From contig JAIERK010000117.1 in the NCBI GenBank assembly GCA_019746975.1, forward strand, positions 1 through 64,000: DNA of 64,000 bases, in the 5' to 3' direction. Position 1 is the stretch's first letter, and each line of letters opens with the position of its first letter. Below are positions 1-7,767 of the stretch, piece by piece. Both the position numbers and the translations under genes were made by a program. The DNA is from Candidatus Obscuribacterales bacterium (GTDB lineage Bacteria > Cyanobacteriota > Vampirovibrionia > Obscuribacterales > Obscuribacteraceae). The notes under the pieces are model-generated. The model searched no databases. It was not told where the DNA came from and saw only the letters and a program-made list of their open reading frames with translations.

Positions 1-2
1 CT

Positions 3-55
3 GATGTCATGGTAAGATCTTGGATGAGTTAATGAGAGATGTCAGGGTAAGATTT
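3..55. repeat. pair of imperfect direct repeats at the window edge
   Basis: Two near-identical 16-base words, GATGTCATGGTAAGAT at about 3-18 and GATGTCAGGGTAAGAT at about 38-53, lie 35 bases apart. Tandemly spaced short repeats at one end are a known feature of IS21-family (istA/istB) insertion sequence termini. That assignment is inference, because no transposase gene is inside the window. Confidence 0.35.
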
Positions 56-235
56 CTCGGTGAGGCAATACGAACACAAGGACATGTGTGGCGGACCAGC
101 CCGTACTGCCGGACAATAGTAGGTCAGGGATGCGCTGAATGTCATCGGGCGAAATTTGCAAGACGTTGCGAGCGAGCAGGAAAATCACGCGACCAAGGGA
201 ACGGCTATGTCTAGTTCATCCCAAGGCACTACTAA

Positions 236-433
236 TTATTGTTCTTCGTCCTTTTGAATCAGCTCGAGTTGCGAAGGTTGCCGCACTTCCTCATGAACAT
301 AGGCATAGACGCGATGATCAACGACAATGGTCTTACCCACGTCCGGGGCATTGCCCATGCTTCCAAAGCCAAACGTACCTTGCTGTCCGAATATAGGCGA
401 CCCCTGCGGGGTTGCAGACTTGGAGGCGCAAGC
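236..433 (-). pseudogene. C-terminal fragment of an unrecognised small protein
   Basis: An open frame of 66 codons runs on the minus strand from just after a TAG at 434-436 to a TAA at 236-238. It has no usable start codon. The translation looks protein-like and ends in a charged stretch (…VRQPSQLELIQKDEEQ), with a Gly/Phe-rich part (GQQGTFGFGSMGN) and a strand-like stretch (TIVVDHRVYAYVHEEV). The family is not recognised. With the start-less SSB frame next to it, this suggests the left edge holds gene debris. It could also be chance coding. Confidence 0.3.
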
Positions 434-513
434 CTATACCAAGCCATCAAGCCATGTTGGCAGGTACGCATAGACAAATCCCTCACGAGCATAAGAACCA
501 TGACAGCTGCTGA

Positions 514-873
514 TCAGCTACAATTCAAATCGTAGGACATGTAGGCAAATCCCCTGAGCTTCGCAAATTTGACGAATCTGGCACGCAGATAGCCACCTTC
601 GCAGTGGCTGTGAATGAGTACCGAGGCAAAGAGAAAGAACAACAAACCACCTGGTATTATGTCAAGACCTGGAATGGTGGTTGTGATCGTGTGATGAAAT
701 ACATCAGTACAGGCCGAGAGGTCGTGATCACCGGAACTCTCGTTCTCAACACATTCTCGGTAATCTCTGACGGCAAAGAGCGAATCCGTACCGTGCCTGC
801 GATCAAGATGAATGACTTTCATCTTTGCGGCAAGCGCCCTCAAACCGATGAGGAGTCTTCGGACTCCCCATAG
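514..873 (+). CDS. single-stranded DNA-binding protein (SSB-like), start codon missing in frame
   Basis: This frame encodes an SSB OB-fold: IVGHVGKSPELRKF, then GTQIATFAVAVNE, TTWYYVKTWN and GREVVITGTL, in the order seen in bacterial SSB. The frame opens after a TGA at 511-513. It has no ATG, GTG or TTG until a GTG at 604, which would cut off the first OB-fold strands. An ATG at 500 lies in another frame, one base off. The gene is therefore 5'-disrupted, starts at a rare codon such as ATT at 523, or contains a sequencing error. The protein is short (about 119 residues) and ends in QTDEESSDSP. It lacks the DDDIPF-type tip that recruits partners, so it resembles plasmid or phage SSB paralogues. 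A hairpin follows the stop. Confidence 0.7.
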   Translation, partial: SATIQIVGHVGKSPELRKFDESGTQIATFAVAVNEYRGKEKEQQTTWYYVKTWNGGCDRVMKYISTGREVVITGTLVLNTFSVISDGKERIRTVPAIKMNDFHLCGKRPQTDEESSDSP

Positions 874-886
874 AGCTCAATTGGGT

Positions 887-903
887 GACCGGCTAAGCCG
901 GTC
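887..903 (+). terminator. hairpin after the SSB-like gene
   Basis: Perfect inverted repeat GACCGGC-TAA-GCCGGTC, 14 bases after the SSB stop codon and followed by a pyrimidine-rich TCCCTCTTTC stretch. It fits a weak intrinsic terminator, though the T run is short and interrupted. Confidence 0.5.
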
Positions 904-943
904 TCCCTCTTTCAGTTTCTTCTAATTCGAGGGGAGCTCGGAC

Positions 944-971
944 GAGGGCGCACTAAATATGGTGCGTCCTC
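944..971 (-). terminator. hairpin downstream of the toxin-antitoxin pair
   Basis: Arms GAGGGCGCAC (944-953) and GTGCGTCCTC (962-971) pair with one mismatch around an 8-base loop. It lies 32 bases past the stop of the minus-strand antitoxin gene. There is no clear U tract on either strand, so termination is only a suggestion. Confidence 0.3.
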
Positions 972-1003
972 CGACGGACAGATAAACACCACTATGTTTT
1001 TCA

Positions 1004-2110
1004 TTAACAAAACTCTGGCCAGTTATCCCAGGTGTACTGCTTGGTGAGCTTGTGTCCATAAGACTGGTCAATCACCTCGTCATGCCTCAGACGCCCAGCA
1101 ACCAAGCTTGGTGCTATACCAATTTGCTTGGCGAACTTCGCTATCGAGTAATCACTAAAGTTTCCCCCACTAAGAAACTCTGCAAATGAATCTTCAGGTA
1201 TCAACAAGTCTTGCGCGAGACAATTAGCTTCAATCTCAAGGGGATCCAAAGAACGCGATTGCTCATCTTCCAAGAAAATCTCGTCCTTCTTATGCTCTTT
1301 AAGTACATGCATGGCTTCATGGAAAAAGGTGAACCAAAAATGATGATCTGCCTTGTAAAACAAGCTCAGTTGAATCACAGGATTTCCTTTGATCCAGCGA
1401 CTTGCGCCACTCACTTTCGTTTGCTGTAGCTCTCTGACGAAGAGTATTACTACACCCGCGCTTAAGCATGCATTTACTAGTTTGGGAACGAACTCATCTG
1501 GTGGAAGAACAGTGAGACCTCGGATATTTGATAAAACCAGTTGAAACGCTTTGCGGTTGTATTCACAGCAAAACTTGCTTGCTGCCTCTATTTCTCCGCG
1601 GCGAAGCCATGCTGCAAGAGCCCAAGGATTGGCTTTATACTTGTCTGATTTTCGGAAAGCGATTTGCTCGACAAGTGGGATTCGGTCTTCACTTGTAACA
1701 CCGAAGAAAGCTAAAACTTCTTTGAGAAGCTTGGTTTTATCTTTATGATCTTCAATCCATTTGTAGTCCACCATTTGACGTGTGGGAAGCTTTTTCAGCA
1801 AATCCAATTGCCCTGAAAGTCTTTCTGTTTCGTCCTCTCGGGCAAGCGACGCTCGATACGAAGCTTCGCGCGCGAGCCAAAAATGAGCTGGAATGTTCAG
1901 CACAAGCTCTAATTGCAGTGCTGTCTCAGCAGTTATCGCAGCTTTGCCCATAATAATTTCGTTGATTGTTTTCCGGGGACGGCCCATCCGATCCGCGAGT
2001 TCACGCTGAGAAAATCCAAGCTCGTCTAGCTTGTCTTGAAGGGTTTCACCGGGGGGTGTAACAAAGTCTGGTGAATACTGAGTTTTTTGCTTAAGCATGG
2101 GTGTCTTCAA
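1004..2110 (-). CDS. HigA-type antitoxin/regulator fused to an ImmA/IrrE metallopeptidase domain
   Basis: The 368-residue protein begins with an XRE/HigA helix-turn-helix (about residues 22-80, including FSQRELADRMGRPRKTINEI). Its C-terminal half is an ImmA/IrrE (COG2856) zinc peptidase-like domain with HEAMH at 264-268 and a downstream EIEAN glutamate near 292-294. HigA antitoxins bind HigB and repress their own promoter. ImmA/IrrE domains cleave or sense repressors in phage and stress systems. It follows the HigB-like gene with a 20-base overlap, so the two are one translationally coupled unit with the toxin first, as in higBA. A second ATG at 2098 would nearly remove the overlap. The zinc ligands are intact, so peptidase activity is plausible but unproven. 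Confidence 0.88.
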   Translation of the reverse strand: MKTPMLKQKTQYSPDFVTPPGETLQDKLDELGFSQRELADRMGRPRKTINEIIMGKAAITAETALQLELVLNIPAHFWLAREASYRASLAREDETERLSGQLDLLKKLPTRQMVDYKWIEDHKDKTKLLKEVLAFFGVTSEDRIPLVEQIAFRKSDKYKANPWALAAWLRRGEIEAASKFCCEYNRKAFQLVLSNIRGLTVLPPDEFVPKLVNACLSAGVVILFVRELQQTKVSGASRWIKGNPVIQLSLFYKADHHFWFTFFHEAMHVLKEHKKDEIFLEDEQSRSLDPLEIEANCLAQDLLIPEDSFAEFLSGGNFSDYSIAKFAKQIGIAPSLVAGRLRHDEVIDQSYGHKLTKQYTWDNWPEFC

Positions 2111-2428
2111 CTCCGATAACCAAAACTGCCTTCACCTGTTTCCAATCTAATCCACCATCATCTTTTCGTGGAACTGGTTCAGTTGATCTAAAGATCAATC
2201 TTTGAGGATGTACTAGGTCTAGAGGAAGCTGCTCTGCTCGATTTCCATGTAACTCATGGCAGCGTCCTGGCGTGTGCCGCAGATCTTCTAGGCATTGTGC
2301 AGCGTCCAAATCGTCCAGGCGCCGCCTTATTGCTTTAGCCATTCGATCGCCAAATTTACGCTTCAGCGCGCGGTAATCATTGCAGAGTTGCTGGAAATCG
2401 GGATCGTCATAAAATATAAGACGCCCAT
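2091..2428 (-). CDS. higB: HigB-like RelE-superfamily toxin with a one-base frame break near the start
   Basis: The translation carries the HigB signature LRHTPGRCHELHGNRAEQLP, then LDLVHPQRLIF and PVPRKDDGGLDWKQVKAV, as in ribosome-dependent mRNA-cleaving HigB toxins. The first in-frame ATG is at 2342, but homology continues upstream as LIFYDDPDFQQLCNDYRALK, the usual HigB N-terminus. No ATG, GTG or TTG exists there in frame. An ATG at 2428 is one base out of frame. One extra G in the GGG run just after it would give MGRLIFYDDPDF, a perfect start. The gene is therefore inactivated by a one-base loss, translated from an unusual codon, or carries a homopolymer error. It overlaps the antitoxin gene. 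Confidence 0.72.
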
Positions 2429-2542
2429 ATAATGGACATTGTCGATCACGCTCAATGCCAGCGAGACGCTGGCGGTCCCAGTGAGAAGTCAGCGGACGGC
2501 GGACGTTTTCTCGAGCGCTACACTTCGCCGAATCGGGTGCGA

Positions 2543-2905
2543 CTAGTCGTTAACGCCAATTTCCGTGAAGAGCCATTTGTCTTTTTCTTTGTTAAAAAAG
2601 TAAATCGATTCACCACAAAAGACGAAATAACTGCCTCGATCCACCGAAGGCTTGGCTTTGGCAAAGCACTTCACGACGCTCTTCGGAAACAGCGCATCGT
2701 ATTTTGCAATGAACTGCGCTTTGTTGAGCTGTTTGGAATCAAAAAGGTACGGCAACTTGGTCATCGAAGCAACAACATCCTTGTCTTTTTTGCCAACCGC
2801 CGTCTTGAACTTGGCCCAGAATGCATCGAAACCGACATCAGCAAATGCAGGCGAAGCCAAGCCCAGCAAAAGCACTGGCACAAGCAATAAAGCAATCGTT
2901 CTCAT
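2543..2905 (-). CDS. small secreted protein, unknown function
   Basis: A protein of about 120 residues starting with a clear Sec signal peptide (MRTIALLLVPVLLLGLASPAFA). The mature part of about 98 residues is mixed charged and aromatic (FDAFWAKFKTAV, SYFVFCGESIYFF, KWLFTEIGVND). The C-terminal pattern recalls small alpha+beta (NTF2-like) secreted domains, but no family is firmly recognised. Start choice: the ATG at 2905 begins directly with the signal peptide and has AGGAG 12 bases upstream. An ATG at 2932 would add nine polar residues before it. Confidence 0.7.
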   Translation of the reverse strand: MRTIALLLVPVLLLGLASPAFADVGFDAFWAKFKTAVGKKDKDVVASMTKLPYLFDSKQLNKAQFIAKYDALFPKSVVKCFAKAKPSVDRGSYFVFCGESIYFFNKEKDKWLFTEIGVND

Positions 2906-3373
2906 ATCTGACTCATTCTCCTGAAATCTCATGCCATCACTCTGACTGCTATCAATTTAGCAACATTGCAAATAGTCTTCTCTATCAAAAGATAATGTTC
3001 AAAACTCCGCCTCAGGTAGCGACTTCATACTATTGACAATGGAGAGCATCGTCTTCTGTTGACATATCTCGATGGCCTTGAAAGGGTGAGTTCTGGTTCA
3101 ATCGAGTGCAGTCAAGCAAAATTGAGAGACGAAGCGTATTGCGGAATACTCAACGATAGCAGCCCGGACCACACCGTGCGCCGCCCTGTTCCAGCTGGGT
3201 TCTCGGTGTCTGCCCACATACGCATTTGTCATTAACACGGCGGTGCATCGAGTCAACATTTACGCAACAATCTTCGCCTACCTTGGAAGTTGCAAGCAAG
3301 AAGATAGTCAAATGCTATTTTCAACAATAGACAATGGCGGTCGGGCTTGCCTGTTTCTGTGGGAGTATATTCT
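2906..3373. other. 468-base non-coding leader region upstream of the exported peptide gene
   Basis: No supported gene was found. A weak promoter candidate for the downstream peptide gene is TTGCAA at 3290-3295, 17 bases, then TGCTAT at 3313-3318, which matches the consensus only partly. TTGACA words at 3033-3038 and 3059-3064 lack a good -10 partner. Confidence 0.3.
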
Positions 3374-3589
3374 ATGACAAACCAATTACCAGAGTCCGAA
3401 TCTACAACAACACTATCAAAAGAAGATCTCGCATCTATTACGGGTGGCGGCTGGTTTTCCGATACCGTCAATGGAGCTGGATTCTTAACAGTAGGCATCA
3501 TTGGAGAAACCCTTAAGACGGTCGGCGCAACAGAGACAGGGCAGGGCTTAGTTGATTACGCATACAACACCTTCGGACCAAAACCTTAA
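3374..3589 (+). CDS. double-glycine leader peptide (putative bacteriocin or peptide signal)
   Basis: A 71-residue peptide. The leader TTLSKEDLASITGG ends in a double glycine at residues 24-25, with the hydrophobic spacing (L14, L19, I22) used by C39 peptidases. The mature part starts GWFSDTVNGAGFLTVG and is about 46 residues. It is Gly-rich and amphipathic with no cysteine, so it cannot form lanthionines or disulfides. GGGAG at 3361-3365 sits 8 bases before the ATG and fixes the start. The HlyD and C39-ABC genes immediately downstream form the matching export machine. By context this is the substrate: a class II bacteriocin-like toxin or a signalling peptide. No immunity gene is recognised nearby. 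Confidence 0.82.
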   Translation: MTNQLPESESTTTLSKEDLASITGGGWFSDTVNGAGFLTVGIIGETLKTVGATETGQGLVDYAYNTFGPKP

Positions 3590-3651
3590 ACCATTGGCTC
3601 ATCGAAGGGAGCGGGTCCACTTTTTAGGAGCCCCCGCGATGAGCAGTGGTA

Positions 3652-3735
3652 GTGCCTGAATTACTACCATCGAACCCCAGTGTCACTCTTGCAGAAGTCT
3701 TGACGCTAGCGTCTGGTTCGGTGGTAGTCAGGCAC
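3652..3735 (+). other. long imperfect stem-loop between peptide gene and exporter genes
   Basis: Arms GTGCCTGAATTACTACCATC at 3652-3671 (continuing CGAACC to 3676) and GGTTCGGTGGTAGTCAGGCAC read backwards at 3735-3715 pair over about 21 bases with a bulge. The loop contains the small palindrome GACGCTAGCGTC. No T run follows. It could be an attenuator or processing site that lowers exporter expression relative to the peptide, a small RNA, or a miniature repeat. A second, weaker hairpin (GCGGGTCC/GGAGCCCCCGC) lies at 3611-3637. Confidence 0.5.
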
Positions 3736-3814
3736 ATTAATACACTCAATTGAAACCAGCAAGCGGAAATTACGTGCCCATGCCAGCGAAGCTGCGCTCA
3801 CGCCTTTTAACTGT

Positions 3815-3841
3815 TTGACAGTGCGTTCGAATTACTATCCG
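3815..3841 (+). promoter_or_regulatory. possible promoter before the hlyD-like gene
   Basis: A consensus TTGACA at 3815-3820 is followed after 15 bases by TATCCG at 3836-3841. The -10 match and spacing are weak, so this is only a candidate for separate transcription of the exporter genes. Confidence 0.28.
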
Positions 3842-3859
3842 TGTGATGTGGCAAAATGA

Positions 3860-5545
3860 ATGTTTAGAAACACCACCAGGGCAGACGTAGATCTGTCTCA
3901 GCCCTATTATTATGGGGTCACAGATTCCGCTGAGACCCTAGATATAAACGATATCTTCTCCAAGTTCGGAACGATTGAACGGTACGAACTCCCGGCACAA
4001 CTATCGAGTCAGTTGATGGTTTCGCTTTCCGCCATGGTACTAATACTGGTGCTATGGGCAGCACTCACGAAGATTGATGTTGTAGCAGAAGCGAAAGGAG
4101 AACTACTACCTTCGAGCAAGATTAAGCTCGTACAACCGGCCGAAGACGGCATCATCGAAAGGTGTCTGGTAAGTGAAGGTCAGAAGGTAAAGCGAGGGGA
4201 TCTACTGGCCGTGCTCGATGGCACGCATAGCTCGATCGAATACCAAGATCGATCAAAAGAGTACGAATCGTGCTTCGCCGATCTCAAACAACGACAGTAT
4301 GCAGCATCAATGCTCAAAAGCGTCATTGCCGACCCATCGGTTCTGCCGGAGCAGGCTGTAGATGTAGAAGGTGCATCGGACGTGGCATTAGCAGTCTACA
4401 CCACATACAACAATCTAGCAGAATCCACACACGATCAATTGATCGAAGAGTCTTATCCACTGGGCGACATGGGCTGCTTGAAGAGAAGATTGAACAGCTT
4501 AGGTTCACAACTCAAATCGAGGAGACAACTCCTTAGCGAAAGCAAAAAGCAATCAGCAGAACGAAACGCGGAAATAGCGATCGAGCTCAAATCCAAGCAG
4601 CAAGAACTGCTCTACGTCAAAGAGGAGTTGGAAAGCTTTAACTCAATGATCCTCAAATCGAAGAAACAAGCAGATGACTACACCAAAGCCTATCAAGCAG
4701 GTGTTATCTCCGCTGTCGATTATCTGCAAAGTCAAAAGCGGCAAGCAGAGGAAGAGCGAGCAATAATCAAGACCAGGGCGCAGCTCAGCAAACTGGAAAG
4801 TGAGCTCAAAGTTTTGAAATCAAAACAGATTCAAATGCATTCCCAAGCGATTAGTGATAGCTGTCAGATCGACGCTCAAATAGCAGATTCACGCCAAACG
4901 ATCGAATCAGTCGGGATGCAAGTACGCGACTGCTCACGCAAGGACAGTGCGGCGAAGACCGCATTTAATGCCGCTCTTTCAAAGGCAAGAGCAGTCCTTG
5001 CCAAAGAGTTAGTCGAGATCAAGAAGAATCGAATCAAGCTTGTGCAACTCCACGGAAGTACAAAAAAGGCTAAATACAATCTCAATCAAAATGAGTTGCG
5101 CGCCTCTATCGCAGGGATTGTCACAAAGATAAGCCTTCGTGGTGAAAGACAGGTTGTTAAACGAGGAGAGACGCTTTTGACTCTGGTACCAGAGAACGCA
5201 AAACTAATTTGTCAGGCGAGATTATCTCCCAGGGATATTGGATTCGTGCGAAAAGGTCAGCCGGCGAAGTTAAAGCTCGACTCTTTCCCCTTCCAAGACT
5301 TCGGTGTAATCGACGGGAAGGTCATCGAAATCGAAGCACATACCACTTCAAGTGAAGACAAGGATTCAGAACCATTCTACAAATTGAAAATACAACCGAA
5401 ACAAAATTGGCTAATGGCTCAGGGTAAGAGGATCGACTTTACAAGTGGCGCTTCATTGACAGCAGAAGTAGTACTGCGTCAAGAAAGCGTACTGGATATT
5501 GTCCTCAGCCCAATGAAAAAGGCGGCACAAACAACATGGAAGTAG
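3860..5545 (+). CDS. HlyD-family membrane fusion protein of a C39 ABC exporter
   Basis: A 561-residue adaptor. It has a cytoplasmic N-terminus and one membrane segment at about 51-70. A biotinyl/lipoyl-like half-motif follows (VVAEAKGELLPSSKIKLVQP, then GIIERCLVSEGQKVKRGDLL), then a very long charged coiled-coil hairpin (about 200-400). A second lipoyl half (LRASIAGIVTKISLRGERQVVKRGE) and a beta-barrel domain complete it. In type I secretion and bacteriocin export this protein joins the inner-membrane ABC transporter to the periplasm and outer membrane. It overlaps the transporter gene by 10 bases, so the two are co-translated. No TolC homologue is in the window. No strong ribosome binding site precedes the ATG, so the start is moderately certain. 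Confidence 0.9.
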   Translation: MFRNTTRADVDLSQPYYYGVTDSAETLDINDIFSKFGTIERYELPAQLSSQLMVSLSAMVLILVLWAALTKIDVVAEAKGELLPSSKIKLVQPAEDGIIERCLVSEGQKVKRGDLLAVLDGTHSSIEYQDRSKEYESCFADLKQRQYAASMLKSVIADPSVLPEQAVDVEGASDVALAVYTTYNNLAESTHDQLIEESYPLGDMGCLKRRLNSLGSQLKSRRQLLSESKKQSAERNAEIAIELKSKQQELLYVKEELESFNSMILKSKKQADDYTKAYQAGVISAVDYLQSQKRQAEEERAIIKTRAQLSKLESELKVLKSKQIQMHSQAISDSCQIDAQIADSRQTIESVGMQVRDCSRKDSAAKTAFNAALSKARAVLAKELVEIKKNRIKLVQLHGSTKKAKYNLNQNELRASIAGIVTKISLRGERQVVKRGETLLTLVPENAKLICQARLSPRDIGFVRKGQPAKLKLDSFPFQDFGVIDGKVIEIEAHTTSSEDKDSEPFYKLKIQPKQNWLMAQGKRIDFTSGASLTAEVVLRQESVLDIVLSPMKKAAQTTWK

Positions 5546-7767
5546 CAATCAGACAGCTTCTCAATTTCGTTGGCAACCATGTTCAGCACTCCTTGAGTTC
5601 AATTTCAGCGGGCGCAAAGCAAAAGCGAAAATATCCATTCATCCGCCAAGATAGTAGGATGGATTGTGGTCCGACGTGTCTTGCCATGCTTTCTCTATAT
5701 TATGGAAAACGCATCAACATAAATCAGATAAGACAACTGTGTGATGTCGGACAATATGGTACCAGTCTACTGTTATTGGCAGAAACGGCCGAGAAGATCG
5801 GCATGACCGCTCGCGGGTTACGCGTTAACTATGCAGGTTTGATGAAGTTAAACATACCTGCGATCTGTCATTGGGGTAACAATCACTTCGTGGTGCTCTA
5901 CGAAATCTCAGACACGAGCGCAATCATTGCTGATCCAGAAAGAGGCATTCTAACGTTATCGAGAGAAGACTTCGTCCAAGGCTTTTCGGGATTTGCGCTT
6001 GAGCTCACTGTAACACCGGAACATGGAAAATCTTTTCAAGCCAAGTCACCATTTTCAATTCTTCTGCCGATCATCGCAACGCACAGAAAAGCTGTGCAAG
6101 ATATCTTGATTGTTACTGCGGTCGTCCAACTGCTAAGTCTTTCCTTACCTATGTTTACTCAGGTTGTGTTGGATAAAGTCGTTGTCCATCAGAGCGTCTC
6201 AATGCTGAATATGCTCCTTGTTGGAATGCTTATCTTGAGTCTATTCCAATCGGCGCTCTCATATCTCCGGTCGTTCGTGCTCGCGTTCGTGAGTTTAAAA
6301 ATCGATCAGACGCTCCTGACCTGCTTCTATCGACACCTGCTAAGTTTGCCAATTCGCTTTTTCGAAGATAGAACTATCGGCGAGGTCATGACGCGCTTCA
6401 AAGAAAATGACAAAATCCGCAATTTACTTTGTGGACCGGCAATTACAATCGTTCTTGATCTCCTGATGGCATTCGTTTTAGTCGCCTTAATCTATTCGTA
6501 TAATCTATTGTTCGGTGTCTATGTCTGTATCTATCTCCTGCTGCTTGTCGGCGTAGTTGCCTGCTACACGCCAATTCTCAAGTCACTCAGCCGCAAAGTG
6601 TTCGATAAACAAGTCGCCACAGATTCTTTCGTAGTCGAGTCAATTCGAGCTATCGAGCGAGTAAAATCATCGGGAGCAGAGCAGCCTACACGCTGGAAGT
6701 GGGAAGAGCTTTTTTCAGAAAATCAGAATGCGAAATTCAAGGAAATTACAGCACGAAATATTGCCCAATCAGTTTCCAGACTGATCAACATGCTTGGACA
6801 AACGGTTCTGCTGTGGCTCGGTGCTAACTGCGTCATTAATGGACAATTAAGCATCGGGCAGTTCGTAGCGCTCAACATGATGGTCGGCATGGCATCACAG
6901 CCGATTCTACGCATAGTAGATGTTTGGGACCAATTTCAAGAAGTGAGTATTGCGTTGGAACGTCTGGGCGATGTGTTCGAGACAATCGTCGAAGAGCCTG
7001 ATCTCGACAAGAAAATTGCTGTGAGGAAGCTTCACGGTCATATCAAGTTTGACTCCGTTAGTTTTAAATATGCAAGTGTATTGCAAAACAATGCAGTATC
7101 AAATGTGTCGTTCGAAGCATCGCCAGGACAGCTAGTCGCCATCGTCGGCGAAAGCGGCTGCGGTAAGACAACGCTCCTCAAACTCGCCCTCGGACTCCAC
7201 AAGCCAAACAGTGGAAATATCCAGATAGACGACCATGATCTCTCCGTCATTTCACTATCTAGCTATCGAAGAAAAGTTGGCACTGTATCGCAAAATGAGT
7301 ATCTGTTCAAAGGCACAATAAGAGAAAATCTCTCGTTGCTAAGTAATGACGCGAGCCCGGAAGTCATAGTGGAAGCCGCTAAACTAGCAGGTATTCACGA
7401 TTTCGTTGCATCACTACCATATGGTTACGAAACCAAATTAAGTGAAGGTGGTCTGAACCTTTCCGGCGGACAGCGTCAACGATTGGCAATTGCCAGATCG
7501 ATCGCCAACAAGCCAACAATCATGCTACTTGATGAAGCAACAAGCGCGCTGGATAGCGAATCGGAAAAAGTCATACAGAATAGCCTTGAGAGGCTCAGAC
7601 AAGGGCGAACCATGCTGGTTATCGCACACCGACTGTCTACAATCCGCAATGCCGATCTCATCTTGGTCATGGAGAACGGCACCATCGTCGAGCGCGGCAC
7701 ACACGATGATCTTCTCCAAAAAAGAGGCGTTTACTATCGTCTAGCCAGTCAACAGAGACTGGCCTGA
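5536..7767 (+). CDS. peptidase-containing ABC transporter (C39 peptidase, peptide exporter)
   Basis: 743 residues in the standard order. The N-terminal peptidase C39 domain (about 35-160) has catalytic Cys44 (RMDCGPTCLAM), His117 (CHWGNNHFVVLY) and Asp133 (IADPERG). A six-helix ABC membrane domain follows (about 185-470), then the ATPase with Walker A GESGCGKT at 538-545, LSGGQ near 642, Walker B LLDEATSALD with Asp666-Glu667, and the AHRLSTI H-loop. This family cleaves double-glycine leaders and exports the mature peptide. The intact triad says it processes its substrate, unlike the degenerate C39-like domains of RTX exporters. It forms an operon with the HlyD gene and, by inference, the peptide gene at 3374. 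Its 3' end overlaps the convergent gene by 19 bases. Confidence 0.95.
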   Translation: MEVAIRQLLNFVGNHVQHSLSSISAGAKQKRKYPFIRQDSRMDCGPTCLAMLSLYYGKRININQIRQLCDVGQYGTSLLLLAETAEKIGMTARGLRVNYAGLMKLNIPAICHWGNNHFVVLYEISDTSAIIADPERGILTLSREDFVQGFSGFALELTVTPEHGKSFQAKSPFSILLPIIATHRKAVQDILIVTAVVQLLSLSLPMFTQVVLDKVVVHQSVSMLNMLLVGMLILSLFQSALSYLRSFVLAFVSLKIDQTLLTCFYRHLLSLPIRFFEDRTIGEVMTRFKENDKIRNLLCGPAITIVLDLLMAFVLVALIYSYNLLFGVYVCIYLLLLVGVVACYTPILKSLSRKVFDKQVATDSFVVESIRAIERVKSSGAEQPTRWKWEELFSENQNAKFKEITARNIAQSVSRLINMLGQTVLLWLGANCVINGQLSIGQFVALNMMVGMASQPILRIVDVWDQFQEVSIALERLGDVFETIVEEPDLDKKIAVRKLHGHIKFDSVSFKYASVLQNNAVSNVSFEASPGQLVAIVGESGCGKTTLLKLALGLHKPNSGNIQIDDHDLSVISLSSYRRKVGTVSQNEYLFKGTIRENLSLLSNDASPEVIVEAAKLAGIHDFVASLPYGYETKLSEGGLNLSGGQRQRLAIARSIANKPTIMLLDEATSALDSESEKVIQNSLERLRQGRTMLVIAHRLSTIRNADLILVMENGTIVERGTHDDLLQKRGVYYRLASQQRLA

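Noticed and set aside
511..513. TGA before the SSB frame as a second selenocysteine codon
   Set aside because: The sequence upstream of the TGA shows no SSB homology and no Sec-type motif, so it is just the end of another frame.
3813..3845. tRNA-like GTTCGAATT near the hlyD start
   Set aside because: The flanking bases do not form a T stem or acceptor stem.
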